Shown here one piece after another: positions 1 to 7,510 of a DNA stretch of 37,013 bases. The stretch is taken from the NCBI GenBank assembly GCA_030681835.1, contig JAUXRN010000202.1:1-37013 (forward strand). The letters are read 5' to 3'. Each line of letters starts with the position of its first letter. Position 1 is the first letter of the stretch. A program made the position numbers and the translations under genes. Origin of the DNA: Actinomycetota bacterium (lineage in GTDB: Bacteria; Actinomycetota; Actinomycetes; S36-B12). The notes below the pieces were generated by a model. That model saw only the letters and a program-made list of their open reading frames with translations. It was not told where the DNA came from and ran no database searches.

Positions 1-32
1 CGGCCCCGCGACCACGAGAGGACGGCCTGGCC

Positions 33-257
33 ATGGACGACTGGATCGCAGCGGCCGCAGCCGCGCTGGGGATCGAGGCCGACGTCGACGTAAGCGCAAT
101 CCTCGACGTCGCCCGCGAGGCGGCCCATGGCGTCGAGCGGCCCGCCGCACCCGTCAGCACGTACCTCATGGGCATCGCGGTTGCGGGCGGAATGTCGGCG
201 CAGGACGCGGCCGACCGGCTCACCGCCGCGGCCCAGGCCTGGCCGCCCCCCGCCTGA
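33..257 (+). CDS. DUF6457 domain small protein
   Basis: This 74-residue acidic, alanine-rich protein has the layout of the actinobacterial DUF6457 family. It opens with MDDWI, has a central LDVAREAAHGVERPAAPVSTYL-like helix pair (residues about 24-45) and an A-rich C-terminal helix. Family members are often found next to, or fused to, molybdenum-cofactor genes such as mobA or fdhD, but their biochemical role is not established. A GAGAGG ribosome site lies about 11 bases before the ATG. The same frame stays open to the window edge, so a longer protein or an upstream coupled gene cannot be excluded. Family assignment is from recognised sequence pattern; function is unknown. Confidence 0.7.
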   Translation: MDDWIAAAAAALGIEADVDVSAILDVAREAAHGVERPAAPVSTYLMGIAVAGGMSAQDAADRLTAAAQAWPPPA

Positions 258-358
258 CCCTCCTCTCCGACACCAGCCGTGAGCGTCAATCCTCGGGCCG
301 TCTTATGACGCTGGCCCATGGTCTCGGCGTCGCCGTCCCCGCAGCCGGCCGCCACTGG

Positions 359-364
359 CATAAT
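359..364 (+). promoter_or_regulatory. -10 box of the tRNA-Gly gene
   Basis: CATAAT lies 11 bases before the first base of the tRNA, the spacing expected for transcription starting a few bases upstream of the mature 5' end. No convincing -35 element was seen. Confidence 0.5.
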
Positions 365-375
365 CGGCTCGTTCC

Positions 376-446
376 GCGGGTGTAGTTCAATGGCAGAACA
401 TCAGCTTCCCAAGCTGACAGTGCGAGTTCGATTCTCGTCACCCGCT
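376..446 (+). tRNA. tRNA-Gly (anticodon CCC)
   Basis: The sequence folds as a complete cloverleaf. The acceptor stem GCGGGTG (376-382) pairs with CACCCGC (439-445), and the discriminator is T446. The D arm is GTTC-AATGGCA-GAAC. The anticodon stem TCAGC/GCTGA (401-405 and 413-417) encloses loop TTCCCAA, giving anticodon CCC at 408-410. The T arm is GCGAG-TTCGATT-CTCGT with one G-U pair. No CCA is encoded after base 446, so the 3' end must be added by nucleotidyltransferase. The CCC isoacceptor reads GGG, a common glycine codon in GC-rich genomes. The gene stands alone, not in a tRNA cluster. Confidence 0.95.
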
Positions 447-466
447 CGCCTGAGCAGCGCCGTCGG

Positions 467-472
467 CATACT
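467..472 (+). promoter_or_regulatory. -10 box, leaderless start of lipoprotein gene
   Basis: CATACT ends exactly 6 bases before the ATG at 479, and there is no Shine-Dalgarno sequence between them. This is the geometry of a leaderless actinobacterial mRNA. Confidence 0.5.
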
Positions 473-478
473 CGCCCC

Positions 479-880
479 ATGCGCCTGGCCACCCTTCCCG
501 CCCTCGCGGCGACCGCCGTGATCCTCGCCGCCTGCTCGCCGGGCCCGTCGTCCGGCACGCCGCCTGACGTCGTCGGGACCTGGGTCGGCACCTACTCCTT
601 CGCCCTCGCCGACGGATCCGCGAACCCGTCCACCGAGACCCTCGTCATCACCCGCCAGGAGGACGGCCTGCTGTGGGGGTATGAGGAGTGGCAGGAGGCC
701 GGCAAGCAGATGCGCGACCCCTTGACCGGCACGTTGGTCGACGACGGGACGGGCATCGTCCTGACCGAGCCGGCCGGCTTCTACCGCGGGACGATCGACG
801 GCGACACGATGACCGTGGTCTTCACGCGCGTCGACGCCGAGCAGCACACGGCCTTCGAGGTCGTGCTCACCCGGCAGTAG
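479..880 (+). CDS. Small secreted lipoprotein, unknown function
   Basis: The 133-residue product starts with a short positively charged signal peptide and a lipobox LAAC with the lipidated cysteine at residue 19. It should be exported and anchored to the outer face of the cytoplasmic membrane. The mature part is about 115 residues. It contains repeated strand-like segments (VVGTWVGTYSF, LVITRQEDGLLWGYEEW, FYRGTIDGDTMTVVFTRV) that suggest a small beta-barrel or lipocalin-like fold. That is inference from the alternating pattern, not a recognised family. The gene is preceded by tRNA-Gly and converges on the hydrolase gene 14 bp downstream. Confidence 0.75.
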   Translation: MRLATLPALAATAVILAACSPGPSSGTPPDVVGTWVGTYSFALADGSANPSTETLVITRQEDGLLWGYEEWQEAGKQMRDPLTGTLVDDGTGIVLTEPAGFYRGTIDGDTMTVVFTRVDAEQHTAFEVVLTRQ

Positions 881-894
881 ACGAGGCAGCCGCG

Positions 895-1758
895 TCAGCG
901 CAGCAGCGCTGCGAAGACGTCCTCCGCCTTGCTCAGCAGCAGGAAGTGGCCGACTCCGTCCACCACGTGCAGTTCGGCGTGCGGCAGGCCGTCGGCGAGC
1001 CGGCTGGCCCAGGTCGGCGGCAGCAGGTGGTCCTCGGTGCCGCGCCAGACGTCCACGGGTGTCGTGATGTCCGCACGGTCGAAGCCCCAGGGCCGGGCCC
1101 AGGCGAGGTACTCCTCGACCACGCCCTCGTGCTGCACGGTGCCAGCCGCCGCGGCGCTGGCCATCGACTCCGCGTCCCGGCGCAGCGCCGCTTCGTCTGC
1201 CGCGCCCTCGCCGTCGCCGGCTGCCCGCGCCCACAGGGAGGGCGTGAAGCGCGCCATCCCGCCGAGCCCCGCGGCCGCGGCCCGCAGCAGCTCGGCATGC
1301 TCGCCGGCCAGCCCCGTGAAGCGGCGGTCCATGCTGTTGAGCTCGGCGACCGTCGCGGGATCGTCGAGCGGGAGGGCGCCGGCGATGATCGCCGTGCGCA
1401 GTGTCCGCGGGCCGAGCCGGAACGCCGTCGCCAGCGCGTACGGCCCACCCATGGACCAGCCCATCACCCGCACCTCGTCGATGCCGAGGTGATCGATCAG
1501 TTGCTCCGCGTCTGCACCTCCGTCCAGCACGGTGCGCCCGGCGGCGAGCGTCGAGCCGGCGATCCCCGGGCGGTCGAACGCGATCAAGCGGATGCCCGCC
1601 TGCCCCGCAGGACGGTCGAGCGGCACGATGTCGCCGGCGCTGACCAGGCCGCCGTGGTGGTGAAGGACGGGCTGGCCGCCGGGGTCCCCGACGGACAGGT
1701 AGGTGAGCGTGCGCCCGTCAGCCAAGGTCAGGCTGGATCGCTCAGGGCCAAACGTCAT
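895..1758 (-). CDS. Alpha/beta hydrolase
   Basis: The 287-residue cytoplasmic alpha/beta hydrolase has an oxyanion-hole motif HHHGG (residues 33-37), a nucleophile elbow GWSMGG (Ser102), an acid in the RGTEDHLLP segment and a catalytic histidine in VGHFLL near the C-terminus. Substrate cannot be told from sequence; relatives hydrolyse esters, lactones or epoxides. I place the start at 1758 rather than at the in-frame ATG at 1839. A TACTGT -10 box lies 6 bases before 1758, and MTFGPERSSLTL begins the conserved domain. The extra 27 codons upstream resemble the end of a DUF2237 protein instead. The gene converges on the lipoprotein gene. Confidence 0.85.
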   Translation of the reverse strand: MTFGPERSSLTLADGRTLTYLSVGDPGGQPVLHHHGGLVSAGDIVPLDRPAGQAGIRLIAFDRPGIAGSTLAAGRTVLDGGADAEQLIDHLGIDEVRVMGWSMGGPYALATAFRLGPRTLRTAIIAGALPLDDPATVAELNSMDRRFTGLAGEHAELLRAAAAGLGGMARFTPSLWARAAGDGEGAADEAALRRDAESMASAAAAGTVQHEGVVEEYLAWARPWGFDRADITTPVDVWRGTEDHLLPPTWASRLADGLPHAELHVVDGVGHFLLLSKAEDVFAALLR

Positions 1759-1764
1759 TCCCAG

Positions 1765-1770
1765 ACAGTA
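1765..1770 (-). promoter_or_regulatory. -10 box, leaderless start of hydrolase
   Basis: TACTGT on the minus strand is followed by 6 bases and then the ATG at 1758. It fits the leaderless pattern seen at several other genes in this window and supports the shorter start. Confidence 0.5.
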
Positions 1771-1788
1771 GAGGCCGACGGGGTGTGC

Positions 1789-1860
1789 GACTACTGACCG
1801 GGCTAAGCCCAGGGCGGCCTCGTCCGTGGCAGCCAGCATGACCGGCGGGCCGGCCCATCC
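1789..1860 (-). pseudogene. C-terminal remnant of a DUF2237 gene
   Basis: Read on the minus strand, this stretch encodes GWAGPPVMLAATDEAAL followed by GLARSVV. The intact DUF2237 protein at 13097-13492 ends with the very similar segment LASPVMLAATNEAALEIVP. The DNA of the two places is also similar: by eye about four in five bases over roughly 45 bases around ccagcatgac. Only the last ~24 codons survive, and rare codons such as TTA appear. The remnant is squeezed between the hydrolase promoter and the stop of the aldehyde dehydrogenase gene. It looks like the residue of a deleted second DUF2237 gene; chance similarity is possible but unlikely. Confidence 0.5.
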
Positions 1861-1873
1861 GAAGGGGAGAGGA

Positions 1874-3349
1874 TCAGGACGGGCGGAAGGAGTCCTGCTG
1901 CTGTCGCTCAGCGTGCCGGATCATGATGTGCCGAGTCACGGAGTACTCGAGCAGGGCCTCGTGGCTCATGTCCTTGCCGAAACCGCTGCCCTTGACGCCG
2001 CCGTGGGGTGCCTCCGAAGCGATCGGCAGGTGATCGTTGATCCACGTCACGCCGACGTCGAGCCGGTGCGCGACGCGCAGCGCCCGTCCGCCGTCCGCCG
2101 ACCAGACCGAGCTGGCCAGGCCGTAGCTGCTGTCGTTCGCCAGCGCGACGGCAGCGTCCTCGTCGTCGAAGCCGATCACCACGAGCACCGGGCCGAAGAT
2201 CTCGCCCTGGACCAGCTCGCTTCGCTGGTCTGCGCCAGTGATCAGCGTCGGCGGATAGAAGTAGCCCGGACCGTCCGGCACCGTGCCGCCGACGATGACA
2301 GCGGCGCCGTCCGCGATCCCTCGCTGCACGAAGCCGTGCACCCGGTCGCGATGCGCCGACGAGACGAGCGGGCCGATGTCGGTGTCGGCGTCGAGCGGGT
2401 CCCCCCAGCGGACCGACGCCATGGCGGACGTCAGCGTGTCCAGCGCCTCGGCCAGGACGCTCCGATGCACGTAGACCCGGGTCGCGGCCGTGCAGTCCTG
2501 CCCGGTGTTGTAGGTAGCGCCCATGGTGAGCGCCCGGGCCATCTCGCCCAGGTCAGCGTCGTCGAACACGAGCGCGGGCGCTTTGCCACCGAGCTCGAGG
2601 TGCACTCGCTTCGTGGTCTCGGCCGCGGCTCGCATGATGGCCCGTCCGGTGACCGACGACCCGGTGAGCGACACCATCGTGACCAGCGGATCGCGGACCA
2701 GGGCCTCGCCCACCGCCGCGTCGCCGGACACCACGTTGAGGACCCCTTCGGGCACCCCGGCCTCGATCGCCAGTTCGGCAAGGCGGATGGACGACCGCGG
2801 CGTATTCGGTGCGGGCTTGAGCACCACGGTGTTCCCGGCCGCCAGGGCCGGGCCCACCTTCCACACCCCCATGATGAACGGGAAGTTCCAAGGGGCGATG
2901 CTACCGACCACGCCGACCGGTCGGCGCACGAGCATGGACGTGTAACCCCGACTCAGCACTCCGGCGCCGGTGCCTTCCAAGGAACGGGCGGCGCCGGCGA
3001 AGAACCGCAAGTTGTCGACGGCGAAGGGCAGCTCCCCGTCGGCAAAGACGGTCATTGGCTTACCCGTTTCCTCGACCTCCAGGTCGGCCAGCTCCCGGGT
3101 CCGCGACTCAACCAGATCGGCGAGTCGCAGCAAGGGTAGGGCTCGCTCCCCGGCAGTTCGCTCGGCCCACTCCGCGGCCGCTGCTGCCGAGCTGCGGACG
3201 GCCTCGGTGACGTCATCCGCCGAGGCCTCGACAATCTCGGTGATCGCGCTGCCAGTGGCCGGGTTGACGAGCGTGCGAGCTGCACCCCGCCCCTCCCGGG
3301 ACCGGCCGCCGATGTGGACGCCTGAGATGAGGCCCCCGGTGCCGTTCAT
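1874..3349 (-). CDS. Gamma-aminobutyraldehyde-type dehydrogenase
   Basis: The 491-residue NAD(P)-dependent aldehyde dehydrogenase carries the family landmarks: PWNFP (Asn155), ELGGK (general base Glu252) and nucleophile Cys286. Cys286 sits in GQDCTAATR, a context typical of gamma-aminobutyraldehyde dehydrogenases (PatD/YdcW type). It would oxidise 4-aminobutanal, or its gamma-glutamyl form, to the corresponding acid, the last oxidation in putrescine breakdown. The ATG at 3349 is preceded by AGGAGC at a good distance. An upstream in-frame extension exists but runs through the neighbouring oxidase gene in another frame. It is the last gene of the polyamine operon, 10 bp after the oxidase stop. 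Exact substrate is inferred from motif and neighbours. Confidence 0.85.
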   Translation of the reverse strand: MNGTGGLISGVHIGGRSREGRGAARTLVNPATGSAITEIVEASADDVTEAVRSSAAAAAEWAERTAGERALPLLRLADLVESRTRELADLEVEETGKPMTVFADGELPFAVDNLRFFAGAARSLEGTGAGVLSRGYTSMLVRRPVGVVGSIAPWNFPFIMGVWKVGPALAAGNTVVLKPAPNTPRSSIRLAELAIEAGVPEGVLNVVSGDAAVGEALVRDPLVTMVSLTGSSVTGRAIMRAAAETTKRVHLELGGKAPALVFDDADLGEMARALTMGATYNTGQDCTAATRVYVHRSVLAEALDTLTSAMASVRWGDPLDADTDIGPLVSSAHRDRVHGFVQRGIADGAAVIVGGTVPDGPGYFYPPTLITGADQRSELVQGEIFGPVLVVIGFDDEDAAVALANDSSYGLASSVWSADGGRALRVAHRLDVGVTWINDHLPIASEAPHGGVKGSGFGKDMSHEALLEYSVTRHIMIRHAERQQQDSFRPS

Positions 3350-3359
3350 GTGGTGCTCC

Positions 3360-4766
3360 TCAACTGTTGAAGCCGATGCCGAAACGGTCGAGGGTGCGCA
3401 GGTAGAGCCCGCGTTGGCCCGTGGCATCCTCCCGCGCAAGCGAGCGCCGGGTGAACTGGACCGTGGGATACCGCAGGGGCTCGGGAGGGAACGGGATCGG
3501 CTTGCGTCGCACCATCTGCAGGCGGGTGCGCTCGGTGTCCCGGCCTTCGAGGAGGTCCAGCGCCGTGCCCGAGCCGAACCGCGACGCGGCCACCCCGAGC
3601 CCGGTGAACCCCACCGAGTAGGCGAGGCGCCCGGACATCGCGGTGCCAAAGACGGGCGTGAAGCGCGACGTGGAATCGATGAGCCCGGCCCACCGGTGAG
3701 TGAACTGCACGCCCTCCAACTGGGGGAAGGTCTCGGTGAACTGCTGCGCGAGCAGGGCGTGCGAGGCGTCCCGCTGCTCGCGCCACGCATCCGTGCGATT
3801 GCCGAAGTAGTAGATCGCGTCGTAGCCGCCCCACAGGATGCGATCGTCGGGAGTCCGCCGGTAGTAGTGGAACTGGTTTCCGATGTCCGTCAGGCCTTGT
3901 CCGTCACGCCAGCCGACGGAGGCGCGCTGGCGCTCGGACAGTTGCTCGGTCACGAGCACGTGGTCGAAGATCGGCAGGATCCTGTGCCGGAGCCTTCGGA
4001 GCAGGGGCGGGTATGCGTTGGTCGCGAGGAGCACCTTTCGGGCATGAACCGAGCCGTGCGACGTGGTCACCTGGATCCCGGCGTGGGAACGACGCATCGC
4101 GTGGACGGACGTGTGCTCGTAGATCCGCACACCCCGGCGCAGCGCTGCCGACTTCAGGCCCCAGCACAGGAGCGCAGGATCGAGCAGCCCGCTGCCGGTC
4201 GTGAGCTTGAGCCCACCGAGATACGTCGGGGAGTCGACGTCCGCGCGCATCTGGTCCCCGTCGAGAAGCTCGGCCTGCTCGCCGTGGCGGAGATGGAGGT
4301 CGCGGGCAACCTGAAGCTGCGCGAGATGATGCGGTCTGGTGGCGACGGTGGACTTGCCGCACATGGTCGCCTTCGCGTCGATCCGCTCGGCCCGGCAGAA
4401 CTCGAGGATCTCCGACACGTTCTGCCGGCCCAGTCGGGTGAGTTCCCGCAGTTCACGACCCCACAGGGCCTCGCCGTGAGCGAGCCCATGGGTCAACGAC
4501 TCGGAGAGGAACCCGCCATTGCGACCCGAGGCACCGAACCCGACCTCCTCGGCCTCGACGACCGCGACGTCACCGACCCCCCGGTCGCTCGCCTCGATCG
4601 CCGCCCATAGCCCGGTGAAGCCACCGCCCACGATCAGCAGGTCGGCCTGCGTCGTGCCCCGCAGCGGCTCGCGCGCCTCAGGCCGGTCGGGTCGGTCGGT
4701 CCAGAAGGGCACGGGTGCGGCGTCGGCCAGGGCTGCCTTCGCGCTGCCGGCGGTGCGAGCAGTCAT
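3360..4766 (-). CDS. FAD-dependent amine oxidoreductase (PuuB-like)
   Basis: This 468-residue DAO-fold flavoenzyme has the Rossmann dinucleotide motif LLIVGGGFTGLWAA (about residues 43-56), followed by VVEAEEVGFGASGRNGG, the pattern of gamma-glutamylputrescine oxidases and related amine oxidases. Such enzymes oxidise a primary or secondary amine to an aldehyde with release of ammonia and hydrogen peroxide, supplying the aldehyde for the dehydrogenase encoded next. Its ATG overlaps the potA stop (ATGA, 4763-4766), so translation is coupled to the transporter genes. No gamma-glutamylputrescine synthetase gene (puuA) is present in the window. The true substrate could therefore be free putrescine, spermidine or the glutamylated form made elsewhere. 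Confidence 0.8.
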   Translation of the reverse strand: MTARTAGSAKAALADAAPVPFWTDRPDRPEAREPLRGTTQADLLIVGGGFTGLWAAIEASDRGVGDVAVVEAEEVGFGASGRNGGFLSESLTHGLAHGEALWGRELRELTRLGRQNVSEILEFCRAERIDAKATMCGKSTVATRPHHLAQLQVARDLHLRHGEQAELLDGDQMRADVDSPTYLGGLKLTTGSGLLDPALLCWGLKSAALRRGVRIYEHTSVHAMRRSHAGIQVTTSHGSVHARKVLLATNAYPPLLRRLRHRILPIFDHVLVTEQLSERQRASVGWRDGQGLTDIGNQFHYYRRTPDDRILWGGYDAIYYFGNRTDAWREQRDASHALLAQQFTETFPQLEGVQFTHRWAGLIDSTSRFTPVFGTAMSGRLAYSVGFTGLGVAASRFGSGTALDLLEGRDTERTRLQMVRRKPIPFPPEPLRYPTVQFTRRSLAREDATGQRGLYLRTLDRFGIGFNS

Positions 4767-5833
4767 TCCGCCGCGTCCAGGACCACGCCCTTGTCCGCTG
4801 ACCAGGCGAGGTGGACGCGGGCGCCGCGATCGACGTGGGCGGTCCCGTGGCGCGTGACGACGATCGGGACCTCGTGCAAGGGCACCATGACCGCTATGCG
4901 TGACGACCCGCCGAAGAACTGGGTATCGATCACCTCGCCACTGACGACCGCGGACACCTCGTCGACGAGCGTGATGTCCTCGGGGCGGACGACGAGGGTC
5001 GCCTGGGACGTCCCCGAACCGGTGATCGCGGCACCCGGCAGCAGGCCCAGCCCGGGCACGAGGACCCCTCCGACGACCCTGGATCCGTCGAAGGCATTGC
5101 TCGTGCCGATGAAATCGGCGACGAACGTGTTCGCGGGTCGCTGATACAGATCGACCGGCGAATCAGTCTGCTGGACGCGCCCATGGGACAGGACCGCGAT
5201 GCGGTCGGCCATTGACATGGCCTCCTCCTGATCGTGCGTCACGACCACGAACGTGATGCCGACATCGTGCTGAAGCCGCTTGAGCTCCAGTTGCATCTCG
5301 GCCCGGACCTTGCGGTCTAGTGCGGAGAGCGGTTCATCGAGCAGCAGCAGGCGCGGCCGCTTGACGATGGCACGGGCGAGCGCGACGCGCTGGCGCTGGC
5401 CGCCCGACAGTTGAGTCGGACGGTTACGGGCCTTGTCGCTCAGCCCGACAGTGGCGAGGACTTCCCGGACCCGTTCGCGGATCTCGTCCTTGGGACGCCG
5501 CTCCCGCTCGAGGCCGTAGGCGACGTTCGCCTCGACCGACATGTGCGGGAACAGGGCGTACGACTGGAACATCAGGTTGACGGGACGCCGGTGGGGGGGC
5601 AGGCCGAGCAGGTCGACGTCGTCGAGCGTCACCGTGCCTGCGTCCGGGTGCTCGAAGCCGGCGAGCACCCGAAGGAGCGTCGTCTTCCCGCAGCCCGAGG
5701 GCCCGAGAAGCGCGAAGAACTCATTCGCGTGGATGTCGATGCTGACGTCGTCGAGGGCTACGACATCGCCGAAGGAGCGGCTGACGCCTTCGACGCGGAT
5801 GAGGGGCTTGGGCGGCGGGCTCGTGGTGTTCAT
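4763..5833 (-). CDS. potA: Polyamine ABC transporter ATP-binding protein PotA
   Basis: The 356-residue ATPase has Walker A GPSGCGKT (residues 44-51), Q-loop Gln90, signature LSGGQRQRVALARA and Walker B LLLLDEPLSALD, then the D-loop and switch histidine (VVTHDQEEA). The last ~80 residues form a TOBE-type regulatory domain (VVRPEDITLV). This architecture belongs to the spermidine/putrescine (PotA) branch of importers. It would energise uptake through PotB/PotC at the inner face of the membrane. The start ATG at 5833 overlaps the potC stop by 4 bp, and its stop overlaps the oxidase start by 4 bp. Confidence 0.92.
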   Translation of the reverse strand: MNTTSPPPKPLIRVEGVSRSFGDVVALDDVSIDIHANEFFALLGPSGCGKTTLLRVLAGFEHPDAGTVTLDDVDLLGLPPHRRPVNLMFQSYALFPHMSVEANVAYGLERERRPKDEIRERVREVLATVGLSDKARNRPTQLSGGQRQRVALARAIVKRPRLLLLDEPLSALDRKVRAEMQLELKRLQHDVGITFVVVTHDQEEAMSMADRIAVLSHGRVQQTDSPVDLYQRPANTFVADFIGTSNAFDGSRVVGGVLVPGLGLLPGAAITGSGTSQATLVVRPEDITLVDEVSAVVSGEVIDTQFFGGSSRIAVMVPLHEVPIVVTRHGTAHVDRGARVHLAWSADKGVVLDAAE

Positions 5834-6600
5834 ACCGAGTCCGCGAATCGGGTGATGCGCTGGGCGGCGATCACGACAGTGAAGCTGACGAGGAGAAGGA
5901 CCGTGGCAAGGGCGTTGACCTCCGGGGTGACGCCGAAGCGCACCATCGAGTAGATGACGATCGGCAGGGTCGGGGTGCTGGGGCCGTTGGTGAAGAACGC
6001 GATCACGAACTCGTCGAGCGAGAGCGTGAACACCAGGAGTGCCCCAGCGATGATGGCGGGGGCGAGCGCGGGCACCGTGATGCGGATGAAGGTCGTCGTC
6101 GCGGTCGCGCCGAGGTCGCGGCTTGCCTCCTCCAAGCTGGGGTCCACATGGCCGATGCGAGCGGTGACGATGGCGGCCACGAATGCCATGCCGAAGACGA
6201 CGTGCGCGAGGAGCACCGAGTGCAGGCCCAAGGTCATGCCGACGGCACTGAACATGACGAGCAGTCCGATCGCCAGGGCGAGGTCGGGAACGATGGCCGG
6301 AGCCAGCGAGTAGGCCTCGAGAAAGGCGGACCGGGTGAACCGCGCGAGGCCAATGGCGAGCATCGTGCCGATTACCGTGGCCAGCAAGGTGGCGCCTACG
6401 GCAACGATCATCGTGTTGACGAAGCCCTCGCGGATCTCGGAACTGCTGAGCAGCTCGCCGTACCACTTGGTGCTGAATCCCTGCCAGACGAACGGGAGTT
6501 TGCTCGCGTTGAATGACATCACCACGACGATCCCGATCGGGACGTACAAGAAGGTATAGGTGAGAAGCAGCGGGACCCGGAGCCAGCCGAGGCTACGCAC
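5830..6600 (-). CDS. potC: Polyamine ABC transporter permease PotC
   Basis: The 256-residue inner-membrane permease has six predicted membrane segments. The EAA loop (EEASRDLGATATTTFIRITVP) contacts the ATPase, and the LSLDEFVIAFF segment is typical of PotC. It forms the translocation pore with PotB. I chose the GTG at 6600 because GGGAGG lies about 7 bases before it; the ATG at 6615 has only a weak site. With this start the gene overlaps the potB stop by 8 bp. It is the third gene of the potDBCA run. Confidence 0.9.
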   Translation of the reverse strand: MRSLGWLRVPLLLTYTFLYVPIGIVVVMSFNASKLPFVWQGFSTKWYGELLSSSEIREGFVNTMIVAVGATLLATVIGTMLAIGLARFTRSAFLEAYSLAPAIVPDLALAIGLLVMFSAVGMTLGLHSVLLAHVVFGMAFVAAIVTARIGHVDPSLEEASRDLGATATTTFIRITVPALAPAIIAGALLVFTLSLDEFVIAFFTNGPSTPTLPIVIYSMVRFGVTPEVNALATVLLLVSFTVVIAAQRITRFADSV

Positions 6601-7486
6601 GGGCGGACCTCCCATTGATCCGGCGTGACACCATGGCCTGCAGTGCGAACAGGGCTACGAGGAACACGATCATCGCGAGCGCGAGGGTCGCGCCGAAGGG
6701 CCAGTCGCGCGCCTTGAGGAACTGGTCGCGGATGAGGTTGCCGACCATCTGGGTCTTCCCGCCACCCAGCAGCTCAGGAACGATGAAGTTGCCCAGGCTG
6801 GGGACGAAGACGAAGATCGCGCCGATCATCACTCCGGGCAGCGTGAGGGGAACGGTGACCGTGAAGAAGGCGCGGATGCGGGTGGCGCCCAGGTTGGTGG
6901 CCGCCTCGATCAGGGAGGGATCCAGCCTCTCGATGGCCGCGTAGACCGGCAGGATCATCAGGGGCAGGTAGGCATAGAGCAGACCGGCGATGACGGCCTC
7001 GCGGGTGTACAGCAGGCTGACTGGCTCGTTGACGATTCCGGTCGCCAGCAGCCCCTGGTTCAGCGGGCCCTCGGAGTTGAGCAGCACGATCCAGGCGTAG
7101 GTGCGGATCAGGAAGTTGCTCCAGAAGGGGAGCACGACGAGTACCAGCGCGATGGTGCGCCAACGGCTCGGCAGCCTGGCGATGGCGTAGGCCGCCGGGA
7201 ACCCCAGGAGGAGGGCAAGAATCGTCGTTGCCGTCGCGATGAGAAGCGAGTTCGCGAGCACCTGCAGGTACACGGATTCCATCGCCCGGGTGAAGTTGTC
7301 CATTGTGAACTCGAGCTTGACTCCGCCGAAGCGCCCCCGCTCGAAGAAGGCATAGGACGCGACGAGCAGCAGCGGGATGGCCATGAACACGGTGACGTAG
7401 AACAGGCCCGGGGCAAGGAAGACGGCACGCGACCCGAGGGCGCGGCGCCTGTGCGCGCCGCGCCCTCGGGTCGTGGTGGATGCCAT
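6593..7486 (-). CDS. potB: Polyamine ABC transporter permease PotB
   Basis: The 297-residue membrane protein begins with an arginine-rich cytoplasmic segment. It then has about six hydrophobic spans with FWSNFLIRTYAW, PVYAAIERLDPSLIEAATNLGA (EAA loop) and FVPSLGNFIVPELLGG, all landmarks of PotB-type permeases. It pairs with PotC to carry polyamines across the cytoplasmic membrane. The start at 7486 follows the potD stop by 24 bp with no strong ribosome site, so it may rely on translational readthrough from potD. Confidence 0.9.
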   Translation of the reverse strand: MASTTTRGRGAHRRRALGSRAVFLAPGLFYVTVFMAIPLLLVASYAFFERGRFGGVKLEFTMDNFTRAMESVYLQVLANSLLIATATTILALLLGFPAAYAIARLPSRWRTIALVLVVLPFWSNFLIRTYAWIVLLNSEGPLNQGLLATGIVNEPVSLLYTREAVIAGLLYAYLPLMILPVYAAIERLDPSLIEAATNLGATRIRAFFTVTVPLTLPGVMIGAIFVFVPSLGNFIVPELLGGGKTQMVGNLIRDQFLKARDWPFGATLALAMIVFLVALFALQAMVSRRINGRSARA

Positions 7487-7510
7487 GAAGGCTGCTGTCC
7501 AGAGAGCCTG

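Noticed and set aside
318-521. Plus-strand frame of 67 codons covering tRNA-Gly
   Set aside because: Its translation (CSSMAEHQLPKLTVRVRF) is the familiar false protein read from a tRNA gene.
899-913. CGCAGC-AGC-GCTGCG hairpin between the convergent lipoprotein and hydrolase genes
   Set aside because: Short, lies within the last codons of the hydrolase and has no T-run; too weak to call a terminator.
1826-3139. Long open frame on the plus strand opposite the aldehyde dehydrogenase
   Set aside because: Arg/His/Asp-rich composition without any domain; it is the antisense shadow of a clear enzyme in GC-rich DNA.
2970-4610. 546-codon plus-strand open frame
   Set aside because: Antisense to the dehydrogenase and the FAD oxidase, both of which have complete motifs and coupled starts.
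6601-6615. ATG start for potC at 6615
   Set aside because: Poor ribosome site; the GTG at 6600 has GGGAGG at correct spacing.
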